A DNA stretch of 64,000 nt from Akkermansiaceae bacterium. GTDB taxonomy: Bacteria > Verrucomicrobiota > Verrucomicrobiia > Verrucomicrobiales > Akkermansiaceae. Shown here in pieces: positions 37,349 through 46,815 of the stretch; position 1 is the stretch's first letter, and every line of letters starts with the position of its first letter. Made by a program: the position numbers and the translations under genes. The notes beneath the pieces were generated by a model that saw only the letters and a program-made list of their open reading frames with translations, made no database searches and had not been told where the DNA came from. The stretch spans positions 28,047-92,046 of the forward strand of contig CAJIZY010000021.1 in the NCBI GenBank assembly GCA_905181965.1, given 5' to 3'.

Positions 37349-39815
37349 AACGCACCCAACTCTCTTAAGCAGAGCACAACCCGATTTTCCACGTCCGATT
37401 GCGCCCGGTCCAAATCAAGTATAACACTCCAGTCGTTGAGCCCCTCTTCATCGACCAGGATCTGCTCCAAACGATCACCTTCGATACGGAGATACGCCGA
37501 GCTTCGCGCCTCAGGGTCCATGCGGATAATCCCATGCTCCTCAAAATACCCCGTCATCATCTCACGAAGCTCGAAAGCCTTGCTCCCCACCAAGTCGGCG
37601 GCGGCTTCGTAATTCTCACGTGAAATCTCCTTCACGAAATCAAAAACAACTCTTCGAGTCGCTCGCACAAATTCGGCTTTTCGCCTCGTGTAAGGAATCT
37701 CCTTGACCGAAACCTTCTCAACGACTTCCTCGTGATCTCGCAATCTCTCCCACTCATCAATCAAACTCGAGTCAACCCCACGGACTATTTCTTCTAGGAA
37801 TGACTCAGCCTCCTCAACCTCTTCGGTTTTCAGAGAAGGAGGCACCGTTTGCACAAGAACCTTATAAACCTCAGAAAGGTGGCGAAGCAAAACTGCTTCA
37901 CTCCTTTCGAGTCCATAGCTTTTTATATAATCCTCGAATGAGAACCACCCCTCGAACATTTCCCGCACGATGGACTTGGGTCTAACTCCCGCCTCCTTGG
38001 CCCAAGGATTAATAAGAACGAAATCATTATAAGTCTGATAAATAAAATCCTTACCTGGCTTCGGATGCTCCACTTCCTCAAGAGCCTCCAAACGATCATC
38101 GTAATCCACGCCGTCTGCCTTCATCTGCGCAACCAGAGCCGTCTTGATTTTATCAACTTGCTTTCGAATCACCACTGTTGGGTCTTCCAAAATAGCCTCG
38201 ATAAGCGACAGCATATTGGCGACGTAATCAGGCGCCTCACTATCCAATTTTGGGATCGTTTCAATAAGGTAAAGACCAAGAGCCTGATTCATTGTAAAAT
38301 CATCCTGCAATTCTACGTTCAACTCCACCTTGGCCAAGGTTGTGCGTTTCTCCTTCGGAATGATCGTAAGAACCTTCCCTTCCACCAAACCACGAAAAAG
38401 AGCAAAGGCTTGTCTTCGGAGAGTCCTCTTCCTTCCCGGTGGCTCGTGACACACATTGATGATTCTGCGCAGCTCCGCACAGCCATCTTCGCCTCCTCTT
38501 GAAAGAATATTGAGCAAAGTGCCATGACGGATACTAAAACTGGAAATCAACTTCTCTGGCGGAGCACTTTGCAGTTTTGCATAGGTCCTCTCATCCCAAT
38601 TTACAAAACCCTTCTCCGGTGGTTTCTTTTTCTGCGCCTTACTCTTTTTCCCCTTCGCGGCAGCCTTGGCGTCAGCCTTCAAATTCTCAATAAAATATTC
38701 AGGAGCCTGAGCCACAACGTAGCCAATATTATCAAATCCCCGCCGCCCCGCTCTACCGCAAATCTGACGGAAGTCGCGAACTGCTAGAATATTCGTAGTT
38801 TGTCCTCCGAATTTATAAAGCTGGGTGAAGAGCACAGTACGGATAGGCACATTCACTCCTACCCCTAGCGTATCAGTCCCACAAATCACTTTCATGAGCC
38901 CCCGCTGCGCCAGTTTTTCGACAAGAACCCGATACTTAGGTAATAACCCCGCATGGTGAATCCCAAGACCGTGCCGAAGAAGCTTCTTCACCTCTTTCCC
39001 AGAAAGTCCAACGCACGTTTTGTCGTCAAAGCGGGATCTTCTTTCGAACAAAAGTTCCGACTCATCAAATTTTGCGCCGTTCGAGCACAGGACAACTGCG
39101 TGAAATGAACGAGATAAATCGGAGCTTTATCAGAACTAACCAGCTCTTCGACCTGATCCTCAAGAGAGGTTGTGCTGTAAGAAAACTCCAAGGGCACCGG
39201 ACGCTCTTCCGATTTCACTAAAACTGTCTCTACTCCCGTGAGTTCAGTTAATTCTTTTTGAAATATTTCTCCAACATTACAAATCTTTGACATTAAAAGA
39301 AAGCGAGCCTGAGGGAGGGTCAAGAGAGGGATCTGCCACGCCACCCCTCGTTCATGGTCCGAATAATAATGAAATTCGTCCATAATCACCTCATCCACCT
39401 TTGCAAGTGATCCCTCTCTCAAGGCCATATTAGAAAGTATCTCCGCCGTGCAGCAAATTACCGGGGCCTCGGAGTTCACCGTAGCATCTCCAGTAATCAT
39501 TCCCACTTGCTCCGGACCAAATGTTTCACACAACGCAAGAAACTTTTCGTTAGCAAGCGCCTTAATTGGGACCGTATAAAATGACCTTCGTCCCTGACAA
39601 ATTGCTCGAAAATGAAGCGCGAGGGCTACCAACGACTTCCCCGATCCTGTTGGAGTATTAAGAATGACATTCTTTCCCTCGTATAGCTCAAGGATAGCCT
39701 CTTCTTGATGGTCATAGGGCTCGGTTCCACTTTCGATGAGATACTCGAGAAAAGCATCGAGCACTTCGGAACTCGATGACGCATCATTTACGATTGAAGG
39801 ATCCAACTGCGGCAC
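37345..39815 (-). CDS. Ski2-like DExH RNA helicase; frameshift near 39035
   Basis: A superfamily II helicase of about 820 residues across two frames. The first (39815 to about 38988) has the Q/I motifs ([31 protein letters not shown]), ALANEKF (Ia), AEILSN and DEFHYYSD (DExH). The frame breaks after NFCSKE, and the second frame carries [35 protein letters not shown] and [15 protein letters not shown] (motifs IV-VI) plus a long helical C-terminus as in actinobacterial and verrucomicrobial SKI2/DUF3516 proteins. Motif III, normally SAT, reads [12 protein letters not shown], one residue shorter. That, with the frameshift, may be sequence error or real decay. Confidence 0.8.
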
Positions 39816-39906
39816 GACAAAAAAGTGGCCATCTCACCCCATAAGTAAAGTCCCTCCTAATCACTCCCTGATCGACACCACTCAAATTTCATCTAAACCT
39901 TTCCCC

Positions 39907-40965
39907 ATGAAGGCAAAAAAATTGCTTATTATGTTGATTGCCACTGCCGGACTCGCAGTCGCACAAACTGACGCCAAAAACAAAATCGCGGACCAAATTA
40001 GCGAACTCATCGAAATCCAAGATGCTGCCGCTAAAAAATTCATGGACGAAGTTCGGGCCCTTCCTCGTGAAAAACAGCGAGAAGCCTATCAAAAAGGCTA
40101 TCCAAAATTCGACGACACCATTGAGGCGCTCTACACTCTTGTGGAAAAAAGCCCCGCCGAGGCAGCGAGCCTTAAGGCTATTTCTTGGATCTCCAGTCAC
40201 AGTCAGGGCAAAGAATTAAAGGCCGAAATTTTTTCCGCCCTTGAAAAGCATCATCTGGATCACAGCGAATTATCAGAAGTCATTCTCTCGCTCTACGGAG
40301 CTAAGGGAGAAAACACCCAAGCCTTTCTCTCGACCGTCGTTGAAAAAAGCAAAGCTCAAGACGCTCGAGGATCCGCGCTCTACATGCAAGCCATCCAGAT
40401 TGAACGCGACACAGCAAAAACTGCCCGATATAAAGCCCTCGTCGAAAAACTGAATGCCGAGCATGCCGACTTTGAAGTCAGAGGCCGTAAGGTTGGCGCG
40501 ATGATGAAAGCGACACTTGAAGCGAAAGAAAAATTGGCGATTGGAAAATCAGCCCCTGAAATCATCGGGAAGGATGTCGACGGAAAGGAAATGAAGCTCT
40601 CTGATTACAGGGGCAAGATCGTTGTCCTCGATTTTTGGGGTGACTGGTGAGGCCCTTGCCGCGCTATGTATCCTCACGAGCGGTCGCTCGTTGAAAGATT
40701 AAAAGACAAGCCCTTCACTATTCTTGGAGTCAACAGCGACTCTTCCAAAAGATACAAGAAGGCGATTGAAGAAAACAATATTACTTGGCCCTCATTCTGG
40801 GACGGCGGAAGAACCGGCGGCCCAATCGCCACCGCTTGGGCCGTCCGTGGTTGGCCTACGATTTACATCATCGATGCCAAAGGCGTGATTCGATTCAAAA
40901 ATACTCGAGGAAAAGCCATGGACGAGGCTGTAGATAAGCTCCTTGAGGAAATGAAAAGTGAGTAA
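39907..40965 (+). CDS. Secreted TlpA-like thioredoxin with UGPC active site, probable selenoprotein
   Basis: From the ATG at 39907 the frame runs 352 codons with a single TGA at 40648-40650 (codon 248). It begins with a signal peptide (MKAKKLLIMLIATAGLAVAQ). A helical region of about 190 residues follows, then the TlpA domain: APEIIGKDVDGKEMKLSDYR, KIVVLDFWGDW, TGA, GPCRAMYPHERS. Normal homologues have WCGPC, so TGA replaces the nucleophilic Cys and gives UGPC. Further TlpA features are TILGVNSDS, GRTGGPIATAW and GWPTIYIIDAKG (cis-Pro). The downstream part is as well conserved as the upstream part. A GGUC-loop hairpin lies 25 nt after the TGA (separate entry). Role: periplasmic thiol reduction. 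A strong terminator follows. Confidence 0.82.
40676..40691 (+). promoter_or_regulatory. Candidate bacterial SECIS element
   Basis: ACGAGC (40676-40681) pairs perfectly with GCTCGT (40686-40691) around a GGTC tetraloop. The loop begins 31 nt after the TGA, within the 16-37 nt range I recall for bacterial SECIS models, and begins with GG as they require. E. coli fdhF has the same GGUC loop. It lies in codons ERSLVE of the TlpA-like gene. Confidence 0.65.
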
Positions 40966-41012
40966 ATCACTACGAGTGACCAGCTTAATCAAAAGTCATC
41001 TTTGAAATTTGA

Positions 41013-41038
41013 GCCCCACGCAACGCGTGGGGCTTTTC
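41013..41038 (+). terminator. Strong intrinsic terminator after the TlpA-like gene
   Basis: GCCCCACGC (41013-41021) pairs with GCGTGGGGC (41025-41033) around AAC and is followed by TTTTC. The 9 bp GC-rich stem with a T-run is a classical terminator. Confidence 0.88.
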
Positions 41039-41087
41039 AGGTTCGGATTCTTTGTCCCACCGAAGGCAATCAAAATTGGAGCTGCCA

Positions 41088-41579
41088 TCATATCACCTCG
41101 GTCTTGAACAAGCGGAATCCCCGCTTTTCATAATTTCCAAGTGCATGAGGATGATCCTCACTACAGGTATGCAACCATACCCTCTGAGTCCCTTTGATTT
41201 TCCAAGCCTCTCGAATCGCCAGAGAAAGCACCCCTCCTCCAATTCCCTTTCCAATCATCAAAGGCAGCAGCCCAAAATAAACGATTTCTATATTCCCTCC
41301 TTCCTGAATTTCAATCTCTACATAGCCTGCTGCTTCAGCTCCAAGGTGAGCTACCCAGGTCCTTAGGTTCTCACGGCTCACCCATTTCTCCCATTGATTG
41401 TCTGTCCAATTCCAAAATTTTGAATCCCCACCGACCTCCCGATAAAATTGAGTATTGATGGCCGCATCGTCGGTCGGTTCTAAGCTCAAATTTGTGACCA
41501 CTTCGGAGGGAATGAATTCTTCCTCTTCCGTAATTTCTAGATACCAAACTTTGATTCCCCTCACTCCTTGAGTTGACAC
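41088..41579 (-). CDS. GNAT-family N-acetyltransferase
   Basis: A 163-residue acetyltransferase. The acetyl-CoA motif is in IVYFGLLPLMIGKGIGGGVL (V-x-P-x-x-x-G-x-G-G-type, here LLPLMIGKGIGGG), preceded by AAGYVEIEIQ. The C-terminal part has VWLHTCSEDHPHALGNYEKRGFRL, where HALGNYEKRGF is the usual N/Y-x-K-x-G-F end motif. The acceptor is unknown; protein or small amine are both possible. It stands alone on the minus strand, convergent with the TlpA-like gene. Confidence 0.88.
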   Translation of the reverse strand: MSTQGVRGIKVWYLEITEEEEFIPSEVVTNLSLEPTDDAAINTQFYREVGGDSKFWNWTDNQWEKWVSRENLRTWVAHLGAEAAGYVEIEIQEGGNIEIVYFGLLPLMIGKGIGGGVLSLAIREAWKIKGTQRVWLHTCSEDHPHALGNYEKRGFRLFKTEVI

Positions 41580-41707
41580 AGTAAGACGTGACTCGTCACG
41601 CCTTACTTAAAGTAGAAAAGTTCAACCTCAATTCATCGATGCTAGGCTAGCTCAGAATTAAAAAAACCTTGAAAAAATGAGTCTGCAGCAAAGCCCCCTC
41701 CCATGAA

Positions 41708-42184
41708 TTACTGAAGCTGTGTGAGTATCTCCATGATAAGATCGCCACTCCGATGATCAAAGATGGACTGTTGACGCAACCACCGGGCTACTTTTAAAAG
41801 GTCTGATTCGGAAAGCCCAAGATCACTGAACGATGAACGATCAAAATTCGGCCCCGTGTTTACTGCACGGAAAACCTCAAGATATTTCCTTCCCGGCTGA
41901 CCCAACCGAGACACTTTGAGATACTCCCCGTAAGTAACCTCGTCGAATTCCTCCCAAAAATCATCGGGCATATTCTCAATTTGTAGCCTTGCCGCTGTTG
42001 CCGTATCAAGAAATACACCCATCTCGGCAGCTGCTGCTTGCACTTTCATTGGCAACGGAAAGGCATCCTGAAAGTCTTCAGTTACAATCGCCACCACTTC
42101 GAAGCCATCCTTCTTTTCCCAAATTACCAGATGGAAAAATTGATCAAGCTTCTCCGCTAATTGTGACAACTCTAAGATTTTCAT
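41708..42184 (-). CDS. Hypothetical protein coupled to the chorismate-binding gene
   Basis: A 158-residue soluble, acidic protein with no recognised domain. It has a hydrophobic start (LVIWEKKDGFEVVAIVTEDF), a helix with EFDEVTYGEYLKVSRLGQPG and a C-terminal helix (DLLKVARWLRQQSIFDHRSG). Its ATG overlaps the stop of the MenF-like gene as ATGA, so it is the last gene of the menaquinone unit and is probably translated with it. No function can be assigned. Confidence 0.7.
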   Translation of the reverse strand: MKILELSQLAEKLDQFFHLVIWEKKDGFEVVAIVTEDFQDAFPLPMKVQAAAAEMGVFLDTATAARLQIENMPDDFWEEFDEVTYGEYLKVSRLGQPGRKYLEVFRAVNTGPNFDRSSFSDLGLSESDLLKVARWLRQQSIFDHRSGDLIMEILTQLQ

Positions 42185-43167
42185 TGAGAAGAATCAAACA
42201 AGTCACGCACTGAATCCCGCTTCAAAGCAAGCTCCCGCCATTCATTTACTAAACGGCTTTCCTGAATTACTCCGCACCCACTCGGAAGCGCAAAATCATT
42301 CCCTTTCCAAGACACCATTCGGATTGCCACCAAGGCTTCAAAATCACCATCCCTCAACAATCCAAAAGGTGCTCCAAATTCTACCGGACAATCCAATCGC
42401 TCACGCCAGTCTTTGAGTTGCGCAATAGTTTCCGGAGTCCGAGGCAAAGGACCGAGGGCTGGCGTTGGGTGCAAGCGCTCGATCAAGGTCTTCGTCTCCT
42501 GATATTGGTAGAGCTCAACATTGATCAGCGTTTGAAAATGTATCAAACGACCCAAATCGAGGATGTCTCGGACGCGCCTTACCACCATGCCAAGATCTGA
42601 GAGCTTTGCAATCAAGGTTTGCGCGACAAACTCATGTTCACGAATTTCTTTATCATCGACCGCAAAAAGCCTCTGCTCCTCGCTTCGCGCCGTCCCAGCT
42701 AAGGCCATCGTGTATATCCGGCCGTCAAAATAGCGAAATAAAACCTCTGGAGTTGCTCCCAAAAAACCCTCTTCTTCTCCAATCCAGCCATACGGCCGGA
42801 GAGATTTGGGTATTTGAAACAAAGAAGCCAGAAGCGTATCTGGCGAACAATTACCCTTCCCCTTTTCAGTCACAACAGGGACCGACTTTTCGATCATTCC
42901 TTGCCCGATCGCTCCAGAAACCTCGCGGAAAACCTCCGCGAATCTTACGGGATCTGGCTCCTCCCATTGAATTCGGCACTCTCCTGAAACGGGCGCCTTG
43001 TTTAGGACTTCAACCCGATTCGGAACAAGCCATGGCTTTTTCGTACTAAGCGAAAAATCATTCTTATAGAAAGCGACCCCTCCGGCGGGTGGCTCTGCCA
43101 AGGCGGTAAATGGCCCATAGCCGACGAGAATATCGCCAGTCCGGGTCCCGAAAACCGCTCTCTCCAT
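42181..43167 (-). CDS. menF: Isochorismate synthase-like protein (MenF)
   Basis: A chorismate-utilising enzyme, here most likely isochorismate synthase, the first step of menaquinone synthesis because it follows menD and tpiA. The catalytic domain is recognisable by LFRYFDGRIYTMALAGTARS, EIREHEFVAQTLIAKLSDLG, LIHFQTLINVELYQYQET, LHPTPALGPLPRTPET and GCGVIQESRLVNEW. At 328 residues it is short because the N-terminal part of MenF is reduced. Salicylate synthase cannot be fully excluded, but the menaquinone context makes MenF the better call. Confidence 0.82.
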   Translation of the reverse strand: MERAVFGTRTGDILVGYGPFTALAEPPAGGVAFYKNDFSLSTKKPWLVPNRVEVLNKAPVSGECRIQWEEPDPVRFAEVFREVSGAIGQGMIEKSVPVVTEKGKGNCSPDTLLASLFQIPKSLRPYGWIGEEEGFLGATPEVLFRYFDGRIYTMALAGTARSEEQRLFAVDDKEIREHEFVAQTLIAKLSDLGMVVRRVRDILDLGRLIHFQTLINVELYQYQETKTLIERLHPTPALGPLPRTPETIAQLKDWRERLDCPVEFGAPFGLLRDGDFEALVAIRMVSWKGNDFALPSGCGVIQESRLVNEWRELALKRDSVRDLFDSSQ

Positions 43168-43174
43168 AATCGGA

Positions 43175-43939
43175 CTACTCTACCACACCATTCTTAACCA
43201 GCTCCGCAAAACTTGCCGCCTCAAGACTAGCTCCCCCGACGAGGGCCCCATCAATGTCTTTCTGGCCAAGAAGTTCAGCTGCATTATCGGGTTTCACCGA
43301 ACCACCATACTGGATACGAATTTTTTCCGAGACTGAAATTCCATAAAGGTCCGTCAGCACAGACCGCACAAATTCATGAGCATCTTGAGCTTGCTGGGGT
43401 GAAGCTGTGACTCCAGTTCCAATGGCCCAAACGGGCTCGTAAGCAATCACAGTATCAAGAGCCTGCTTCTCGGTCACATTTTTCATACCTTCGGTAAGCT
43501 GATTACGAAGGATCTCTTCCAACTTCCCATCCTCACGTTCTAGGAGAGTCTCACCGATACAGAAGATCGGCTTCAACTCAACTTCGTGAGCTTTTAAAAT
43601 CTTGGAGTTAATCAACTCGTCCGACTCACCATAAATAGCCCGTCGCTCCGAATGTCCAAGAATGACGTAGTTTACAAAAATCTCTTTTAACATGATGGCA
43701 CTCACTTCTCCGGTGAAAGCGCCATTATCCTTTTCGCTCATATTTTGCGCAGAGACCCGCACTTTGGAGTGAGCCAGCAGCTCCGTAGCCTTCGGGAGCG
43801 AAACGAAAGGTGGAGCTATCACGATGTCTACACCTTTGGGGAGATCAGAAAGTCTGCTCTCAAAACTCTTAATAAAGTCTTCGGTGTCGGATGGTCCCTT
43901 GTTGAGTTTCCAGTTGGCGGCGATGATCGGCTTCCTCAT
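43175..43939 (-). CDS. tpiA: Triosephosphate isomerase
   Basis: A 254-residue TIM barrel of glycolysis and gluconeogenesis. All active-site segments are present: IAANWKLNKGPSD (Asn, Lys), FVNYVILGHSERRAIYGE (catalytic His), TVIAYEPVWAIGTGVTASP (catalytic Glu and loop 6 VWAIGTG), IQYGGSVKPDNAAELL and GALVGGASLEAASF. It lies between menD and menF on the minus strand, an unusual place for a glycolytic gene; the gaps are 45 bp and 7 bp, so it is probably co-transcribed with them. Confidence 0.97.
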   Translation of the reverse strand: MRKPIIAANWKLNKGPSDTEDFIKSFESRLSDLPKGVDIVIAPPFVSLPKATELLAHSKVRVSAQNMSEKDNGAFTGEVSAIMLKEIFVNYVILGHSERRAIYGESDELINSKILKAHEVELKPIFCIGETLLEREDGKLEEILRNQLTEGMKNVTEKQALDTVIAYEPVWAIGTGVTASPQQAQDAHEFVRSVLTDLYGISVSEKIRIQYGGSVKPDNAAELLGQKDIDGALVGGASLEAASFAELVKNGVVE

Positions 43940-43984
43940 ATCGACAATCGGCGTAACTCACTCGGAAGCTTTACGCAAGACTGT

Positions 43985-45502
43985 TCACACCGCATAAAAT
44001 TGTGTCGTCTCGCTATAATTTGGGATTAGCTCCACCAATAAGGCCTTTTCCCCCACCTCCAAAGCGTCGAACCCCTCACGATTCTCAATCCGTAAATAAT
44101 CCATATCCCACATGAGCGCCCAGCCCTTGAGATCAAACTCTTGCGGCTGTATGATGACATCTTTTTGATTCTTAGTGAGTTGTGAGAACCTCGGCAAATG
44201 CTCAAAAATCTGCCCCCCTCCATTATTGATCACAACAATAACACGCCCCTGACATTCGACTTGGGAAAACATGGCTGGGGCAGCCAAATCATAGAGTGTC
44301 GTCAAATCCCCAAATACCCCCCACGAATCCGGAGTCTCAGCAGTGGCTCCAAGCCAACTCGAAAGTTGACCATCGATCCCGTTGGCACCCCGGTTTGCAA
44401 AAACCCGCGCGTAAGGAGTTTCCCTCTGACCAAACTCATTCCATTCACGAATTGGTAAACTGTTACCAATAAACAAGCTCTCTCCAGTCGTCGCAAAAAC
44501 CGAAAGCAGGTTCACCAATCCCGGCTCGCTGTCTGGAAACGACTCCAACCTCTCATCGATCTTCGAAAATATTGGCCGCCCGCTTGGGAAATCATCACGC
44601 ACATCTCCGATGAAATCCACTTCACCTAACCCACGGATTACTCTGCCAACATTCCCTTGAATCACTTGCGATTCTCTCGCTAGCCCCGGAAAACCGTTCC
44701 GGCAAATCGAAAGGACTTCGGTCGAAGAATCTAATTCAAGATCCCGCCATAATCTTCCTACCGGAACTTCGCCTAATCGTAAAATTCTTCCCGGCAAATT
44801 CCCTGCAAAACTTTTTTCGGGAACTAAAAAATCCTGAAGTAATTCACGAATTCCGCTATTCACGTCAGCCACCACCGGAATTCCTAGATCCCTTAAAAAG
44901 TAAAAAACATCTTCTCGGTCCTCTGGCTCCAACCCGCCCACCATTGCGATAATCCCTTTAAAGACTCCATCACCGAGAAAATCGCGGAGACTTTTTACCT
45001 CAAAAGAAATTTTCTCGGGAAGAAATCCCTTCACCTCAGCATCCCACCCAGAACAATCGATCACCTCTTCCTCGAGAGAAACATTCAAATGAAGAGGCTT
45101 GCGACCATTCCATTGATCAAGATTACTTGCTGCATAGTTTCCAAAAATCCCCTCTTGCTCAATCACTTGTGGAGCCCCGCTTCCCAGGAATCTTTCCGGT
45201 CGGTCCGCCGACAACACCACTAATGGCAGACCGCTATAATAGGCCTCAACTACCGCAGGCAAACACTCAGCTACCGCGGTTCCGCTGGTGGTCACCACCG
45301 CACAAGGCCGCCCGGTATCCTTGGCCCGTCCCAATGCAAAAAAGGCCGCTCCTCGTTCCTCAAAATGCCGCCAGACCTGTAACCCCTCCGCAGCCTCAAG
45401 CAAGGCAACAAACCCAGCGTTCCGAGCCCCTCCACAAACCACAAAATCACCACAACCCGCCTCTAGGAGTCGGTCAACGACCATTTGCTCGATATTCACC
45501 AC
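43985..45502 (-). CDS. menD: MenD, SEPHCHC synthase
   Basis: A ThDP-dependent enzyme that condenses 2-oxoglutarate with isochorismate in menaquinone synthesis. About 505 residues, from a GTG start directly after the fabF stop (TAAGTG). The N-terminal pyrimidine domain is visible (GGARNAGFVALLEAAEG, FEERGAAFFALGRAKDTGRP, VVTTSGTAVAECLPAVVEAY, LVVLSADRPERFLGSGAPQV). The C-terminal ThDP domain has SWGVFGDLTTLYDLAAPAMF and VIVVINNGGGQIFEHLPRF (the GD...NN motif), plus ANRGANGIDGQLSSWLGA. Translation is probably coupled to fabF. Confidence 0.93.
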   Translation of the reverse strand: MVNIEQMVVDRLLEAGCGDFVVCGGARNAGFVALLEAAEGLQVWRHFEERGAAFFALGRAKDTGRPCAVVTTSGTAVAECLPAVVEAYYSGLPLVVLSADRPERFLGSGAPQVIEQEGIFGNYAASNLDQWNGRKPLHLNVSLEEEVIDCSGWDAEVKGFLPEKISFEVKSLRDFLGDGVFKGIIAMVGGLEPEDREDVFYFLRDLGIPVVADVNSGIRELLQDFLVPEKSFAGNLPGRILRLGEVPVGRLWRDLELDSSTEVLSICRNGFPGLARESQVIQGNVGRVIRGLGEVDFIGDVRDDFPSGRPIFSKIDERLESFPDSEPGLVNLLSVFATTGESLFIGNSLPIREWNEFGQRETPYARVFANRGANGIDGQLSSWLGATAETPDSWGVFGDLTTLYDLAAPAMFSQVECQGRVIVVINNGGGQIFEHLPRFSQLTKNQKDVIIQPQEFDLKGWALMWDMDYLRIENREGFDALEVGEKALLVELIPNYSETTQFYAV

Positions 45503-46747
45503 TTAAAACTTCTCTACCAGCAAGGAAGCATTATGCCCACCAAAGCCAAAGGAGTTGCTTAAAGCAGCTCTGATTTCAACCTCACGCGCGGTGTTGGCAC
45601 AGTAGTCGAGATCACACTCGGGATCCTGATCTTCAAGGTTGATTGTAGGAGGAATCACACCATCACGAATGGCATTGATACAGGCAAGAATTTCAACACC
45701 CCCCGCAGCACCTAGGAGGTGCCCGGTCATCGACTTGGTCGAACTGACAACAAGGCCTTCCTTAGACCACTTCCCGAATGACTTCTTAATCGCCTTAGTC
45801 TCGCAGATATCACCCTGCGGAGTCGAGGTGCCGTGCGCATTCACATATTGCACATCTTCAGGGTTTAAGCCGGCATGTTTAAGAGCCATATCCATACAAC
45901 GAGCCGCCCCCAAACCTTCAGGGTGAGGAGAGGTCAAATGATAGGCATCGGCGCTGAGGCCATACCCGGTGAGTTCGGCAAGGATAGTTGCTCCACGCTT
46001 TTTCGCGTGCTCCAGTTCTTCGACCACCACAACTCCTGCACCTTCCCCCATGACAAAACCATCACGACCAGTATCGAAAGGACGGGAAGCGGCAGACGGG
46101 TCATCATTGCGGGTGCTGAGAGCCTTCATATTCCCAAACCCAGCAAGGCCCATAGGTAGAATCGCTGCTTCTGAACCTCCGGCAATGAAAGCCTCGGCAT
46201 CTCCAAACTTGATCATACGCCATGCTTCACCAATGCTATGGTTGGCAGTCGCACAGGCGGTGACAATAGCCATGTTCGGGCCACCAAACCCGTGCTCCAT
46301 CGAGAAAACTCCACTCGCAATATTGGAAATCATCATCGGAATGGTAAAAGGCGAAACCCGGCTTGGACTGCGGTTGAGAAGAAGGGTATGGTTTTTCTCA
46401 AGAGTGCCTAGACCACCGATCCCACTTCCAAGCATCACACCCACGCGGTCACGATCGATTTCACTCTTAGCAAGCCCTGATTCGGTCAGCGCCATTTGGG
46501 CTGCCGCAATAGAAAGGTGCGCATAACGATCCATACGGCGGGCATCCTTGGGGTTCGAAAAATATTGGGCGTGATCAAAGTCACGAACCTCGCCACCAAT
46601 TTTTACTGGATACTCGCTTGTGTCCATGGACTCGATCAAGTTAATCCCACTCCGTCCGGCTTTCATGCTTTCCCAAGTTGAGTTGGCATCATTTCCCAAG
46701 GGGCTCACGGCCCCGATCCCTGTCACTACGACGCGTCGGTTTTCCAT
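45503..46747 (-). CDS. fabF: Beta-ketoacyl-ACP synthase II
   Basis: A condensing enzyme of fatty acid elongation. The start at 46747 (MENRRVVVTGIGAVSPLG) is the classical FabF N-terminus; an upstream Met at 46870 would add 41 unrelated residues. The Cys nucleophile is in MAIVTACATANHSIGEAWRM, the two histidines are in YVNAHGTSTPQGDICE and MTGHLLGAAGGVEILACIN, and the glycine-rich end is SNSFGFGGHNASLLVEKF. The 414-residue length is normal. Its stop directly abuts menD, so this gene leads a fabF-menD-tpiA-menF unit; the metabolic reason for that grouping is not obvious. Confidence 0.96.
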   Translation of the reverse strand: MENRRVVVTGIGAVSPLGNDANSTWESMKAGRSGINLIESMDTSEYPVKIGGEVRDFDHAQYFSNPKDARRMDRYAHLSIAAAQMALTESGLAKSEIDRDRVGVMLGSGIGGLGTLEKNHTLLLNRSPSRVSPFTIPMMISNIASGVFSMEHGFGGPNMAIVTACATANHSIGEAWRMIKFGDAEAFIAGGSEAAILPMGLAGFGNMKALSTRNDDPSAASRPFDTGRDGFVMGEGAGVVVVEELEHAKKRGATILAELTGYGLSADAYHLTSPHPEGLGAARCMDMALKHAGLNPEDVQYVNAHGTSTPQGDICETKAIKKSFGKWSKEGLVVSSTKSMTGHLLGAAGGVEILACINAIRDGVIPPTINLEDQDPECDLDYCANTAREVEIRAALSNSFGFGGHNASLLVEKF

Positions 46748-46815
46748 TGCTACTAGAGGTTTGCTTGTGGTTAGCTTGTGTTCCCTTGAAAAGCAAGGAC
46801 TGTACGTTTTCGGAT

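Noticed and set aside
13877..40965. TGA recoded genome-wide (alternative genetic code)
   Set aside because: Many intact genes end in TGA (regulator, argF, DUF1553), so TGA is a normal stop outside the three sites.
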